A DNA stretch of 64,000 nt from Myxococcus sp. CA023 (GTDB taxonomy: Bacteria > Myxococcota > Myxococcia > Myxococcales > Myxococcaceae): the NCBI RefSeq assembly GCF_010998615.1, contig NZ_JAAEAH010000002.1:124001-188000 (forward strand). The letters are read 5' to 3'. Position numbers and translations under genes: made by a program. The notes under the pieces are model-generated. The model had not been told where the DNA came from. It saw nothing but the letters and a program-made list of their open reading frames with translations, and searched no databases. This document shows, piece by piece, positions 1 through 7,379 of the stretch. Numbering within the stretch: the stretch's first letter is position 1; every line of letters begins with the position of its first letter.

Positions 1-917
1 TGAGCTTCGTCCTGGCGGCGGTGGAATACTGCGCGGAGCAGGGCGCCAAGGTCATCTCCCTGTCGCTGGGCGGCGGCGTGCCCTCCAAGACGACGTTCGA
101 GGTCTTCGCGGCGGCCCACGCGCAGGGCATCCTGGTGGTGGCCGCGTCGGGCAACAGCAACGCCCAGCGGGTGGACTACCCCGCGTCGGACCCGCACGTG
201 CTGGCGGTGGGCGCGGTGGACGCCCTGGACCAGCGGGCCACCTTCTCCTCCGGCGGAAGCCAACTGGCGCTGGTAGCCCCGGGCGTGGACGTGCTGTCCA
301 CCTTCCCGCGCGGACAGGGCGCGTTCTCCACGGTGGACGTGCGGGACACCCGGCCGCTGTCGCGCTCACTGCTGTATGCCCCCATCGAGAACAAGTGGGG
401 CAAGCTGGTGGATTGCGGGGGCGGCGCGACGCTGGACTCGTGCAAGGGCAGCACGTGCAGCGGCTTCGTCGCGTACGTGCGGCACGGCGAGGTGCCCACC
501 GACATGGCCATGGTCAACGTGATGAAGCAGGGCGCGCGCGCCGTCATCTTCGGTAACTCGAGCTGGGAGGGCGGCGTGGACATCCTCGCCATGCCTCGGC
601 GAGGGCAGTGGGTGCCCGCCGTCACCATCACCCAGGCGGGTGGCACCGTGCTGCACCGGATGCTGGGGGAGCTGGCCCGCATCAGCATGAGCCCGGCGGA
701 CTACGCCTATATGTCCGGCACCTCCATGGCCACGCCCTACGTGAGCGGCGTGGCCGCGCTGCTCTTCAGCGCCCGTCCCTCCGCCACGCCGGACCAGGTC
801 AAACACGCCCTGTTGTCCTCGGCGAAGGACCTGGGGCCTTCCGGCCATGACGAGGACTTTGGCCATGGGCTGGTGCAGGCCCGCAGCGCGCTGGAGGTCC
901 TCACCCAGCTGCCCTGA
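1..917 (+). CDS. Subtilisin-like (S8) serine protease, 3' part
   Basis: The reading frame is already open at the window start (codons from base 3), so the N-terminus, signal peptide and catalytic Asp and His lie upstream. The visible part has the SLSLGGG strand, the oxyanion-hole Asn in AASGN, and the catalytic serine motif GTSMATPYVSG near the C-terminus. About 130 residues between these blocks resemble a protease-associated (PA) domain insertion, as in secreted subtilases with lid domains. It is probably an extracellular protease, fitting a predatory lifestyle. The protein ends about 40 residues after the Ser motif, so no C-terminal extension exists. Family call is firm; substrate is unknown. 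Confidence 0.93.
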   Translation, partial: SFVLAAVEYCAEQGAKVISLSLGGGVPSKTTFEVFAAAHAQGILVVAASGNSNAQRVDYPASDPHVLAVGAVDALDQRATFSSGGSQLALVAPGVDVLSTFPRGQGAFSTVDVRDTRPLSRSLLYAPIENKWGKLVDCGGGATLDSCKGSTCSGFVAYVRHGEVPTDMAMVNVMKQGARAVIFGNSSWEGGVDILAMPRRGQWVPAVTITQAGGTVLHRMLGELARISMSPADYAYMSGTSMATPYVSGVAALLFSARPSATPDQVKHALLSSAKDLGPSGHDEDFGHGLVQARSALEVLTQLP

Positions 918-1027
918 GGGGTGGGAAGGACAGTCGCACCAGGTGCCCCACGGCCCGCGTGGGCCTGATTGCCAGGCCCTCCCGCGCGGACCACGTTGCC
1001 TTTCGGACGCGAACAAAGGAGTCCGTC

Positions 1028-1705
1028 ATGAAGGCACTCGTACGTGGCGCGCTGTGCGGGGCGGCGCTCTGGGGCGGCGCCGCGCTGGCCCAGGCGGAGG
1101 ACCGCCCCATCGCGGAGCCGCGCATGCGGTCCGCGGAGACGGTGGAGTTCAGCGACAGCGGGCGGAAGCGGGCCGACACCGGCATCTATGCCCAACTGGG
1201 CGGCGGCCTGGAGGGCTACACCGGTCAGCTCGCGCCGGAAGTCACGCCGGGCTTCTCCTATGGCGCCGCGCTGGGCTACCGGCCGCACGAATTCTTCGCC
1301 GTCGAGCTGGGCTACAGCGGCGGCCTGAGCGACATCGACAGCCGCATGGGGCTGCTCGACGACGGCGAGGGCGGACCGGACATCGTTCGCAACGCCGGCC
1401 AGGCCGTCGTCGTGGGCAGCTTCACCGACACCCGGCTCCAGCCCTACGTCCTGACGGGCATCGGCCTGGACCGCTACAACGTCCGCAACGACGCCCGGGG
1501 CGCCGTCCGCGGCTTCTCCGATGACACCAGCGGCTACGTGCCCGCCGGCGCGGGCCTGCGCTACCAGATGGGCAACCTCATCACCGCCGACGCCCGGGTG
1601 AACTACAACTTCCTGTTCGACCAGGACTTCGCCCCGGGCGGCCGGGCTCCCGGCGCGCTGGACGGCCGCTACTCGGCGATGCTCTCGCTGGGCGGAACCT
1701 ACTGA
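1028..1705 (+). CDS. Outer-membrane beta-barrel domain protein
   Basis: A 225-residue protein starting at an ATG with a well-placed AAGGAG seven bases upstream; a longer upstream open frame is not needed. It has a Sec signal peptide (MKALVRGALCGAALWGGAALAQA). The mature part shows alternating polar/aromatic strands (GIYAQLGGGLEGYTG, ALGYRPHEFFAVELGY, YVLTGIGLDRYNV) typical of the OmpA/OmpW-like eight-stranded barrel family. It ends in Tyr rather than the usual Phe. Probably a small outer-membrane structural protein. It lies alone downstream of the protease and converges with the DUF2267 gene. Confidence 0.8.
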   Translation: MKALVRGALCGAALWGGAALAQAEDRPIAEPRMRSAETVEFSDSGRKRADTGIYAQLGGGLEGYTGQLAPEVTPGFSYGAALGYRPHEFFAVELGYSGGLSDIDSRMGLLDDGEGGPDIVRNAGQAVVVGSFTDTRLQPYVLTGIGLDRYNVRNDARGAVRGFSDDTSGYVPAGAGLRYQMGNLITADARVNYNFLFDQDFAPGGRAPGALDGRYSAMLSLGGTY

Positions 1706-1723
1706 CGGCGGCGGCGGAAGCGT

Positions 1724-1742
1724 CCGGGGCCTTCTCCCCCGG
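1724..1742. terminator. Hairpin between convergent genes
   Basis: Perfect 6-bp inverted repeat CCGGGG / CCCCGG with a 7-nt loop, in the 59-bp gap between two convergent genes. There is no T-tract, so it could act in both directions only weakly. Low-certainty call based on position. Confidence 0.35.
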
Positions 1743-1764
1743 GTGCCCCGCCCCTTGCACGGCC

Positions 1765-2223
1765 TCAGTAGGGCCGATCGACATGCATCCGCGCGGCGGC
1801 CCACGTCCCCTGGAGCCAGGCGGGAAGCTGCTGCTCCAACTTCTTCGCCTCCCCTTCGGTGATTTGGGCATGAAGCGCGGAGAACACGCCGTGGAGCACC
1901 AGCCGCACGTTCTCTGGTTCGGCGTTCAGGTGGTTGGCCACCATCAAGTAGAAGTCGTCGCGGTCCAGCTTCGCGGGCGCCTCGCCGCGGTGCCTGTGAC
2001 AACCGCGCAACAACTCGCGCACGTCCGGCGAGAGCTGCTCGCGCAGGTGCTCCACCCACGAACCGGACAGGCGCTCCGACAACGCACAGAACACCGCCTC
2101 GGCGGCCTTGTCCGCCTCGTAATCCGGAATCTGGGAGGATACTGCGTCCAGAAACGATTTGCGGTCCGTCCCCACGCCCAGTCCCGTCCACGAAGGCGTG
2201 CGCTCCTGCTTTTGTATCGACAT
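1765..2223 (-). CDS. DUF2267 domain protein
   Basis: A 152-residue soluble acidic protein without signal peptide. The spacing of FLDAV...DKAAEAVFCALSERLSGSWVEHLREQLSPDVRELL matches DUF2267, a helical family of unknown function found in many soil bacteria, often near stress or envelope genes. The usual second repeat is present (DDFYLMVANHL...VLHGVFSALHAQITEGEAKKLEQQLP). The ATG is preceded by GAGGAG. It is divergent from the small lipoprotein gene across a 425-bp gap. Confidence 0.75.
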   Translation of the reverse strand: MSIQKQERTPSWTGLGVGTDRKSFLDAVSSQIPDYEADKAAEAVFCALSERLSGSWVEHLREQLSPDVRELLRGCHRHRGEAPAKLDRDDFYLMVANHLNAEPENVRLVLHGVFSALHAQITEGEAKKLEQQLPAWLQGTWAAARMHVDRPY

Positions 2224-2648
2224 GGTGTCGTCTCCTCTCCCTGCCCTTCACCGTGGGGGTGCGCGGGAGCGCTGACAGCAGACCGCGCGGCGGAGGCAGG
2301 GCCGCCCGTCACGTGGGAAGAGCCTCCGCGCGCCAAGACCAGACATGCCCGGATTCGGGACTTCCGTGTCCGTCTTTGGGACCGAGGTGACAGCCAAACG
2401 CGTCAAGCGTTTGTGTTTGATTCGACCGATGATTCCATCTGATGGAGCGCCACGCGGCGTGCTCCGCCGGAAACACATGGCGTTCAAAACCGCCTGGAAC
2501 TCCTTGGGAACTGTTCAAATCCCGGCCCCACGAAGAATGCGAGGGGTGGCTGGAATGAATTCCCATCGCAATTGTCTTGAGGGCGCATCGTAAGACCGCT
2601 TGCACGGCGACCTTGCCGCCATCTCAACCATCAAGAATTGAGGATTTC
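2224..2648. other. 425-bp divergent intergenic region
   Basis: No convincing gene is seen on either strand. Base composition is less GC-rich than its neighbours around 2380-2560 (for example GTTTGTGTTTGATTCGACC), as expected of promoter DNA. It should hold the promoters of the DUF2267 gene (leftward) and of the lipoprotein gene (rightward). One inverted repeat at 2395-2413 is listed separately. Confidence 0.5.
2395..2413. promoter_or_regulatory. Inverted repeat in divergent promoter region
   Basis: Perfect 7-bp inverted repeat CAAACGC-GTCAA-GCGTTTG between divergent genes, followed by TGTTTGATT. It could be an operator or, read rightward, a short terminator-like stem. There is no direct evidence for either. 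Confidence 0.35.
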
Positions 2649-3059
2649 ATGTATCGCATTGCCGTAGCCGCCCTGGTCCTTGCCGCGTCCGGTTGCGCCA
2701 CCACGGGCGGTGGCGGTGGCCGTGAGGGCAACGCCACCATCGCCGGCGTCATCCGCCTGCCGGAGAGCGGGCTGCGTGCCGATGACGCTTGCGGGCAGCT
2801 CCAGGTCATCGTGGCCTCGCCGGACGCGCCCACCAACGGGCTGGGCCGGACGATGGTGAAGCCGAGCCGCGGCAACCGCTGCTCCTTCACGGTGTCGGGC
2901 GTCCCCAGCAACACCGACCTCCAGGTCGGGCTCGCGGCGGGCGGCGGCCTGAAGTGCGAGACGGGCGCCACGCCGACCATCACCCCGGAGCCTTCCACTG
3001 TGAAGGTGAGCGATTACGGCACCGCCACGCGCGACTTCGCCCTGAGCTGCGGCGCCTGA
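2649..3059 (+). CDS. Small lipoprotein of unknown function
   Basis: 136 residues. The start is taken at the ATG that begins MYRIAVAALVLAASGC, a typical lipoprotein signal with lipobox ending in Cys; a GAGG ribosome site precedes it. After the Cys comes a Gly-rich linker (TTGGGGG), then a compact domain of roughly 100 residues that looks like a carboxypeptidase-regulatory or Ig-like beta sandwich (IAGVIRLPESG ... CGQLQVIVASPD ... SFTVSGVPSNTDLQVGL). No enzyme motif. Likely anchored in an envelope membrane. Confidence 0.7.
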   Translation: MYRIAVAALVLAASGCATTGGGGGREGNATIAGVIRLPESGLRADDACGQLQVIVASPDAPTNGLGRTMVKPSRGNRCSFTVSGVPSNTDLQVGLAAGGGLKCETGATPTITPEPSTVKVSDYGTATRDFALSCGA

Positions 3060-3076
3060 GGTCCTGAAGCACGCCT

Positions 3077-3126
3077 GTGACGCCGCCCGTCCAGCCCTCC
3101 CCATGGGGCAGGCGTAGCGGCGTCAC
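3077..3126. terminator. Long imperfect hairpin after lipoprotein gene
   Basis: Perfect 10-bp arms GTGACGCCGC and GCGGCGTCAC enclose a 30-nt loop that itself contains the palindrome CCCCATGGGG. It begins 18 bp after the lipoprotein stop codon, so a transcription-end or mRNA-stabilising structure is plausible. No U-tract follows. Confidence 0.45.
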
Positions 3127-3232
3127 GCCATCAGCACGAACTCGTCTGGCGGGCAAGGGGCCCTTGTGGATTGATTCGCGTCGAAGGGGACGCGAAGCTT
3201 CCCGGGTCCTTCGCAGAAAGACGAGTTGGGTG

Positions 3233-4396
3233 ATGACTCCGTACCGCTTGCGCGCCGTGACGCTCGCCCTGGCCCTGGGCGGGTCAGGCATGGCGTGTGA
3301 ATCCGAAGAGCCGTTCCCCAACCTCGACGAGCTGGACCAGCTCCGCAGCCTCCACAGCCTGGGGCGGCAGCCGCCGAAGGACAGCACCAACCGGATGGAC
3401 GGGGTCGCGCGCGCCGAGGCGCTGGGCGACGTGCTGTTCCACGACAGCGGCCTGTCGCGCTGCGGCACGGTGTCCTGCGCGAGCTGCCATGGCGGCGAGG
3501 GCCTGACGGTGTCCACCGCCAAGGCGAAGGGCTGCGACGGACACCTGTCCGAGCGCAACCCGCCCACCCTGCTGAACGTGGCCTACAACCGTTGGTTCAT
3601 GTGGGACGGACGGGCGGACCGGCTCTGGAGCCAGGCCATCCTGCCGCTGCTCAACCCGGTGGAGATGAACACGGACGCGCAGGTGGTGCGCGCCCGGCTC
3701 ACCGCGGAGGAGTCGTACACCACGGAGTACCAGGCCCTCTTCGGCAAGGCGCCCGCGGACGAGACGGACTCGGCGCTGCTGGCCAACGTGGGCAAGGTGA
3801 TGGCGGCCTACCAGCGGACGCTCATGCGCATCGACGCGCCCTTCGACACGGACGTGCGGCGCTTCATCACGGCGGCCGAGGCCGGCCAGGCGGAGGCGGA
3901 CCCGGCGTACCTGGGGCTGAAGACGTTCCTGCGCAAGGGCCAGTGCATCGTCTGCCACAAGGGGCCGGCGCTCACCGACGACCTGTTCCACAACATCGGC
4001 GTGCAGGACAGCAGCTCGGGCGCGGGCGGGCAGTGGAGCGCGCTAACGCCGCTGCTGGACTGGGAGTTCAACGCCGCCGGCCGCTATAGCGACGCGCCCA
4101 CCGGCACCATCGCGGCGCGGCTCCAGACGCTGCGCACCCAGGCGGACCCGGCGACGCTGGAAGGCGCGTTCCGCACGCCGTCGCTGCGCAACGTGGCCCT
4201 GACGGCACCGTACATGCACACCGGCGCCCAGACCACGCTGGAGGAGGTCATCGACTTCTACAACGAGGGCGGCGATGCGGCCGGCAGCTTCGTGGGTCAG
4301 AAGACGGTGACCATCGTGCCGCTGGAGCTGACGAACGAGGAGAAGCGCGCGCTGGTGACGCTGCTCCAGTCCATGACGGGCGCGACGCACCCCTGA
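3233..4396 (+). CDS. Dihaem cytochrome c peroxidase / MauG family protein
   Basis: 387 residues from the ATG at MTPYRLRAVTLALALGG; an open frame extends upstream but lacks a signal peptide. The leader ends GSGMAC, suggesting a lipoprotein. Two c-type haem sites are visible: CASCH in the N-terminal domain and CIVCH in the C-terminal domain, the layout of bacterial di-haem peroxidases (CCP/MauG). Family-typical stretches NPPTLLNVAYN, WDGRADRLWSQA and FRTPSLRNVALTAPYMH are present. It would reduce peroxide or oxidise a partner in the periplasm with electrons from cytochromes. Myxobacteria encode many paralogues, so the substrate is unclear. Confidence 0.9.
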   Translation: MTPYRLRAVTLALALGGSGMACESEEPFPNLDELDQLRSLHSLGRQPPKDSTNRMDGVARAEALGDVLFHDSGLSRCGTVSCASCHGGEGLTVSTAKAKGCDGHLSERNPPTLLNVAYNRWFMWDGRADRLWSQAILPLLNPVEMNTDAQVVRARLTAEESYTTEYQALFGKAPADETDSALLANVGKVMAAYQRTLMRIDAPFDTDVRRFITAAEAGQAEADPAYLGLKTFLRKGQCIVCHKGPALTDDLFHNIGVQDSSSGAGGQWSALTPLLDWEFNAAGRYSDAPTGTIAARLQTLRTQADPATLEGAFRTPSLRNVALTAPYMHTGAQTTLEEVIDFYNEGGDAAGSFVGQKTVTIVPLELTNEEKRALVTLLQSMTGATHP

Positions 4397-4484
4397 TGCA
4401 GGCGGGGCGGCCCTTGGGGCCCCGGCACCTTTTCGCACGGGAAATGTCCCAGTTGTCCCGGCCCCCGTGTCCAAGGTGGCGAAG

Positions 4485-4997
4485 ATGCCACCAGGGTTGA
4501 GCGCCAAGGAGCTCCAGGACCTGTACGACCGGTATGCCCCTGGCATGTACCGGAGGGCCTTCGCCTTGCTTCAGCGGGAGGCGGACGCCTGGGACGCGGT
4601 GCAGGAGTCCTGCATCCGCGTCCTCCAATCCGCCGCCGCATTCCGGCGGGAGGCCCGGCCGATGACGTTCATCTACCGGGTGACGACCAACGTCTGCCTC
4701 AACATGCTCCGCACCCGGGCCCTGCGGGATGTCGCCCCGGAGGATGCCGGAAGCGAAGGCGCTGTGGACGCGCTCGCCGCCACCGAGTGCCGCGACTTCC
4801 TGATGAAGCTGGCGCGCGAACTGGACGAGCGCGCCCTCACGGTGGCGACGCTGCACTACCTGGATGGGATGTCCCAGGAGGAGATTGCCCAGGTCCTGGG
4901 GCTCTCCCGGAAGACCATTGTCCGCGACGTCCAGCGCATCAGCGCCCTGGCCCGCGCGCTGGGTGAGCCCGAGGGGATTCGAAGAGGTGCCGGATGA
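4485..4997 (+). CDS. ECF-type RNA polymerase sigma factor
   Basis: About 170 residues with region 2 (LYDRYAPGMYRRAFALLQREADAWDAVQESCIRVL, YRVTTNVCLNMLRTR) and region 4 (LDERALTVATLHYLDGMSQEEIAQVLGLSRKTIVRDVQRI, a helix-turn-helix). ATG 4485 follows AAGGTGG and is preferred; a GTG at 4467 would add six residues. The stop overlaps the next start (ATGA), so it is co-translated with the anti-sigma-like gene and the caspase gene. It probably activates its own operon and envelope genes after release from its partner. Confidence 0.9.
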   Translation: MPPGLSAKELQDLYDRYAPGMYRRAFALLQREADAWDAVQESCIRVLQSAAAFRREARPMTFIYRVTTNVCLNMLRTRALRDVAPEDAGSEGAVDALAATECRDFLMKLARELDERALTVATLHYLDGMSQEEIAQVLGLSRKTIVRDVQRISALARALGEPEGIRRGAG

Positions 4998-5785
4998 GTG
5001 AACACCTGTCGGACCTCGTCATGGACGAGGTGGTCGCTGGCGGTATGAGTCCGCCACACCTGGACTCCTGTGTCGCCTGCCGTGAGCGGTTGGCGCTGCT
5101 GGAGTCGCACGCCGAGAAGGTCCGTGCCGGGCCCCACTTCGCCCGCGTCCGGGCTCGCGTCCTGTCGGAGCGGGCGGCCCCGCCACGGAAGCCCGGCGGC
5201 GCCTGGCTCACCCGGTGGCTGCTCGTCCCTGTCCTGGCCACGTTGGCCACCGTGGTGGTGGTCCGCGGAGCACGGGCGGTGGACCCGGTGACCTCGCCCG
5301 AGGGCCCCTCCCCCGAGGCCCCCTTCGCCCATCCGGGGACGCAGGAGCCGCTCCTGGGCATGCGGATCAAGGGACCTCCTCAGGTGGAGCTGCTCCGGCT
5401 GAAGGACGGCGAGATCAACCCCCTACTCCAGGAAGGCGACGAGGTGGCGCTCCGGCTGAGGAGTGGGGGGCACCGCTACGCGCTGGTCGTTGCCATGGAC
5501 AGCGGGAAAGAGGTGGAGGCACTGTGGCCCCCCGAAGGACGTCAGAGCGGCGAGTTGGCCGCCGCGCAGCCCGCCCCCCTGTTCCAGGTCACCCAAGGAG
5601 ACTTTGTGGTGCACGCGCTGTACTCGGAGACGCCGCTGCGGCTCGACACCGTCCGGGATTGGTTGAGCACGCTGAAGCCGGAGTGCCGCGCCGCGCCGAT
5701 GTCGGCCGCGTGTCTGTCGCTCGCCGGCGTCCCCCCGGGCGTGGCGCACGCGGCCGTGGCGCTCCAGGTCGAGGCCCGTCCATGA
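4994..5785 (+). CDS. Anti-sigma-like membrane protein with DUF4384-like domain
   Basis: 263 residues. The N-terminus carries a short zinc-finger-like segment (HLDSCVACRERL, residues about 22-33), then one transmembrane helix (WLLVPVLATLATVVVV, about 76-92). The rest should be periplasmic, with a DUF4384-like fold (EGDEVALRLRSGGHRYALVVAMDSGKEVEALWP). It sits between the sigma gene (4-bp overlap) and the caspase gene (4-bp overlap). It probably holds the sigma factor at the membrane and senses an envelope signal; DUF4384 domains also accompany caspase and kinase genes in other bacteria. Confidence 0.75.
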   Translation: MSEHLSDLVMDEVVAGGMSPPHLDSCVACRERLALLESHAEKVRAGPHFARVRARVLSERAAPPRKPGGAWLTRWLLVPVLATLATVVVVRGARAVDPVTSPEGPSPEAPFAHPGTQEPLLGMRIKGPPQVELLRLKDGEINPLLQEGDEVALRLRSGGHRYALVVAMDSGKEVEALWPPEGRQSGELAAAQPAPLFQVTQGDFVVHALYSETPLRLDTVRDWLSTLKPECRAAPMSAACLSLAGVPPGVAHAAVALQVEARP

Positions 5786-7314
5786 CGCTCGCCCTGCTCC
5801 TGGCGGCGGTGGTGGCGGCGCAGCCAACAGCAGCGGTCGCGGACGGCAGCCCGCGCCGGTTCGCCCTGGCGGTGGGCAACAACCGGGGCTCCAGCGCGGA
5901 CGCGGTGCTGCGTTACGCGGAGCGTGACGCGCGCACCCTGATGGACGTGCTGTACGAGGTGGGCGGCGTGCGGCGAGAGGATGCCGTGCTCGTCCTGGGA
6001 AATGACGCGGACACGGTGCGACAGGCGGTGTCCCGCTTCGAGCGCCACCTCCAGGCGCAGGCGCGGAAGGGAGACCAGCTCTTCGTCTACGTCTCCAGCC
6101 ATGCGGACGCGGGCGAGCTGCACCTGTCCGGCACGAACCTGCCCCTGCATGAGCTGGTGCGGTTCATCGAGCGCGCGCCGGTGAGCGTCGCGCTGCTGGT
6201 GGTGGACTCGTGCCAGTCAGGCGAGGCGGTGCGGCTCAAGGGGCTGAAGCCCATTCCCGGCGTCCTGGTGAGCGTGGAGCGGCCGGAGCTGGCGGGACGG
6301 GTCATCATCACCGCCTCTGCCGCGGATGAAGCCGCGCAGGAGTCGGACGCGCTCGGGGGCTCCGTCTTCACGCACCACCTGGTCGCCGCGCTGCGCGGGG
6401 CGGCGGACGTGTCCGGGGATGGCCGCGTCACGCTCGCGGAGGCCTACACCTATTCCTACGCGCGGACGGTGGAGTCCTCGCTGATGTCCCGCGCGGGCGC
6501 GCAGCATCCCAGCTTCCACTTCGACCTCCAGGGGAAGGGGGACCTCATCCTCTCCTCTCCCGCGCAGGCCACGTCGCTGCTGACGCTCGCCATCGACGAG
6601 CCCGGGGACTGGACCGTGTTCACGCTGGCGGGAGAACCCTTCCTGGGCAACCTGCGCAAGGGCGCGGGCACGGCCACGCTCGCCCTTCCCGCGGGTGGAT
6701 ACATCGTCACCACTCGCGGCGAGCACACCGCGATGACGGCGCGCGTGCAGGTGCCCGACGCCGGGCGCGCGCAGCTCACGCGGGCCCAGCTCCGCCCCCA
6801 GCGGCTGGAGGTCAACTCGCTCAAGGGCGAGCAGGCGTCAGCGTTGCGGATACACGTGGGGCCCAGCGTCGGCAGGCCGCTCGTGCCGTCCTTCGGAGCG
6901 ATGATGGGTGGCACCGCCGCGCTCCAGTACACGTGGGCGGCGGCCTGGGCGAACGTCATGACCGCAGGCGTGGACGTGCGGCATGGACGGCATCCTTCCG
7001 GGAACCTCCGGCAGAACGACCACACGCTGCGGCTGGGCGTGGGCCATGACGCGCGCGTCTGGCGGAGCCTGAGGCTCCACGGCGCGGTGGAGGTAGGCGC
7101 CACCCTGTCCCAGCAATGGCAGCCCAGCAATGGAGAGAAGGCGCTCGCCCTGCAACCCATGGTGGGCGCGGTGGGCGGCGCATGGCTGCCCGTGCACGGG
7201 CCCTTCGGTGTGTCGCTGCTCGTGAACGCGGGACATACCTGGGTCCGTGAGGAGGCGGGCACCGCGTCCGCGCTGTCGCTCGGGGGGAGTCTGGGAATCA
7301 GCTTCGTGCGCTGA
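5782..7314 (+). CDS. Caspase-family (C14) peptidase with C-terminal beta-rich region
   Basis: 510 residues. The ATG overlaps the upstream stop (ATGA). Signal peptide MTLALLLAAVVAAQPTAAVA. The p20-like catalytic domain spans about 22-250: FALAVGNNRGSSADAVLRYAERDA, the catalytic His in YVSSHADAGEL, the catalytic Cys in VVDSCQSGEAV, then ITASAADEAAQES. The last 170 residues (from about LRIHVGPSVGRP) have alternating strands resembling an outer-membrane barrel. So this is a secreted, possibly surface-anchored metacaspase/orthocaspase, in one operon with a sigma factor and its regulator. Target unknown. Confidence 0.85.
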   Translation: MTLALLLAAVVAAQPTAAVADGSPRRFALAVGNNRGSSADAVLRYAERDARTLMDVLYEVGGVRREDAVLVLGNDADTVRQAVSRFERHLQAQARKGDQLFVYVSSHADAGELHLSGTNLPLHELVRFIERAPVSVALLVVDSCQSGEAVRLKGLKPIPGVLVSVERPELAGRVIITASAADEAAQESDALGGSVFTHHLVAALRGAADVSGDGRVTLAEAYTYSYARTVESSLMSRAGAQHPSFHFDLQGKGDLILSSPAQATSLLTLAIDEPGDWTVFTLAGEPFLGNLRKGAGTATLALPAGGYIVTTRGEHTAMTARVQVPDAGRAQLTRAQLRPQRLEVNSLKGEQASALRIHVGPSVGRPLVPSFGAMMGGTAALQYTWAAAWANVMTAGVDVRHGRHPSGNLRQNDHTLRLGVGHDARVWRSLRLHGAVEVGATLSQQWQPSNGEKALALQPMVGAVGGAWLPVHGPFGVSLLVNAGHTWVREEAGTASALSLGGSLGISFVR

Positions 7315-7330
7315 GTCCCAACTTCGCGGG

Positions 7331-7358
7331 TTCGCGTGTCCAAGGCACGACACGCGAA
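7331..7358. promoter_or_regulatory. Inverted repeat matching an MrpC/CRP-type site
   Basis: Perfect 10-bp inverted repeat TTCGCGTGTC / GACACGCGAA with an 8-nt centre. It contains GTGTC-N8-GACAC exactly, the palindrome I recall as the MrpC (CRP/Fnr family developmental regulator) consensus in M. xanthus. It is centred about 35 bp before the start codon at 7380, where it would act on that lipoprotein gene. Alternatively it is a hairpin ending the sigma-caspase operon. Confidence 0.5.
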
Positions 7359-7379
7359 ACTCCATCCGAGAGGCTCCTC

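Noticed and set aside
737-2251. 504-residue minus-strand frame over the barrel-protein gene
   Set aside because: It is antisense to the protease and barrel genes, which have clear family signatures and ribosome sites.
2600-2625. Possible sigma-54 promoter (TTGCAC ... TTGCC)
   Set aside because: Spacing between the -24 and -12 elements is two bases too long and the GG of the -24 box is missing.
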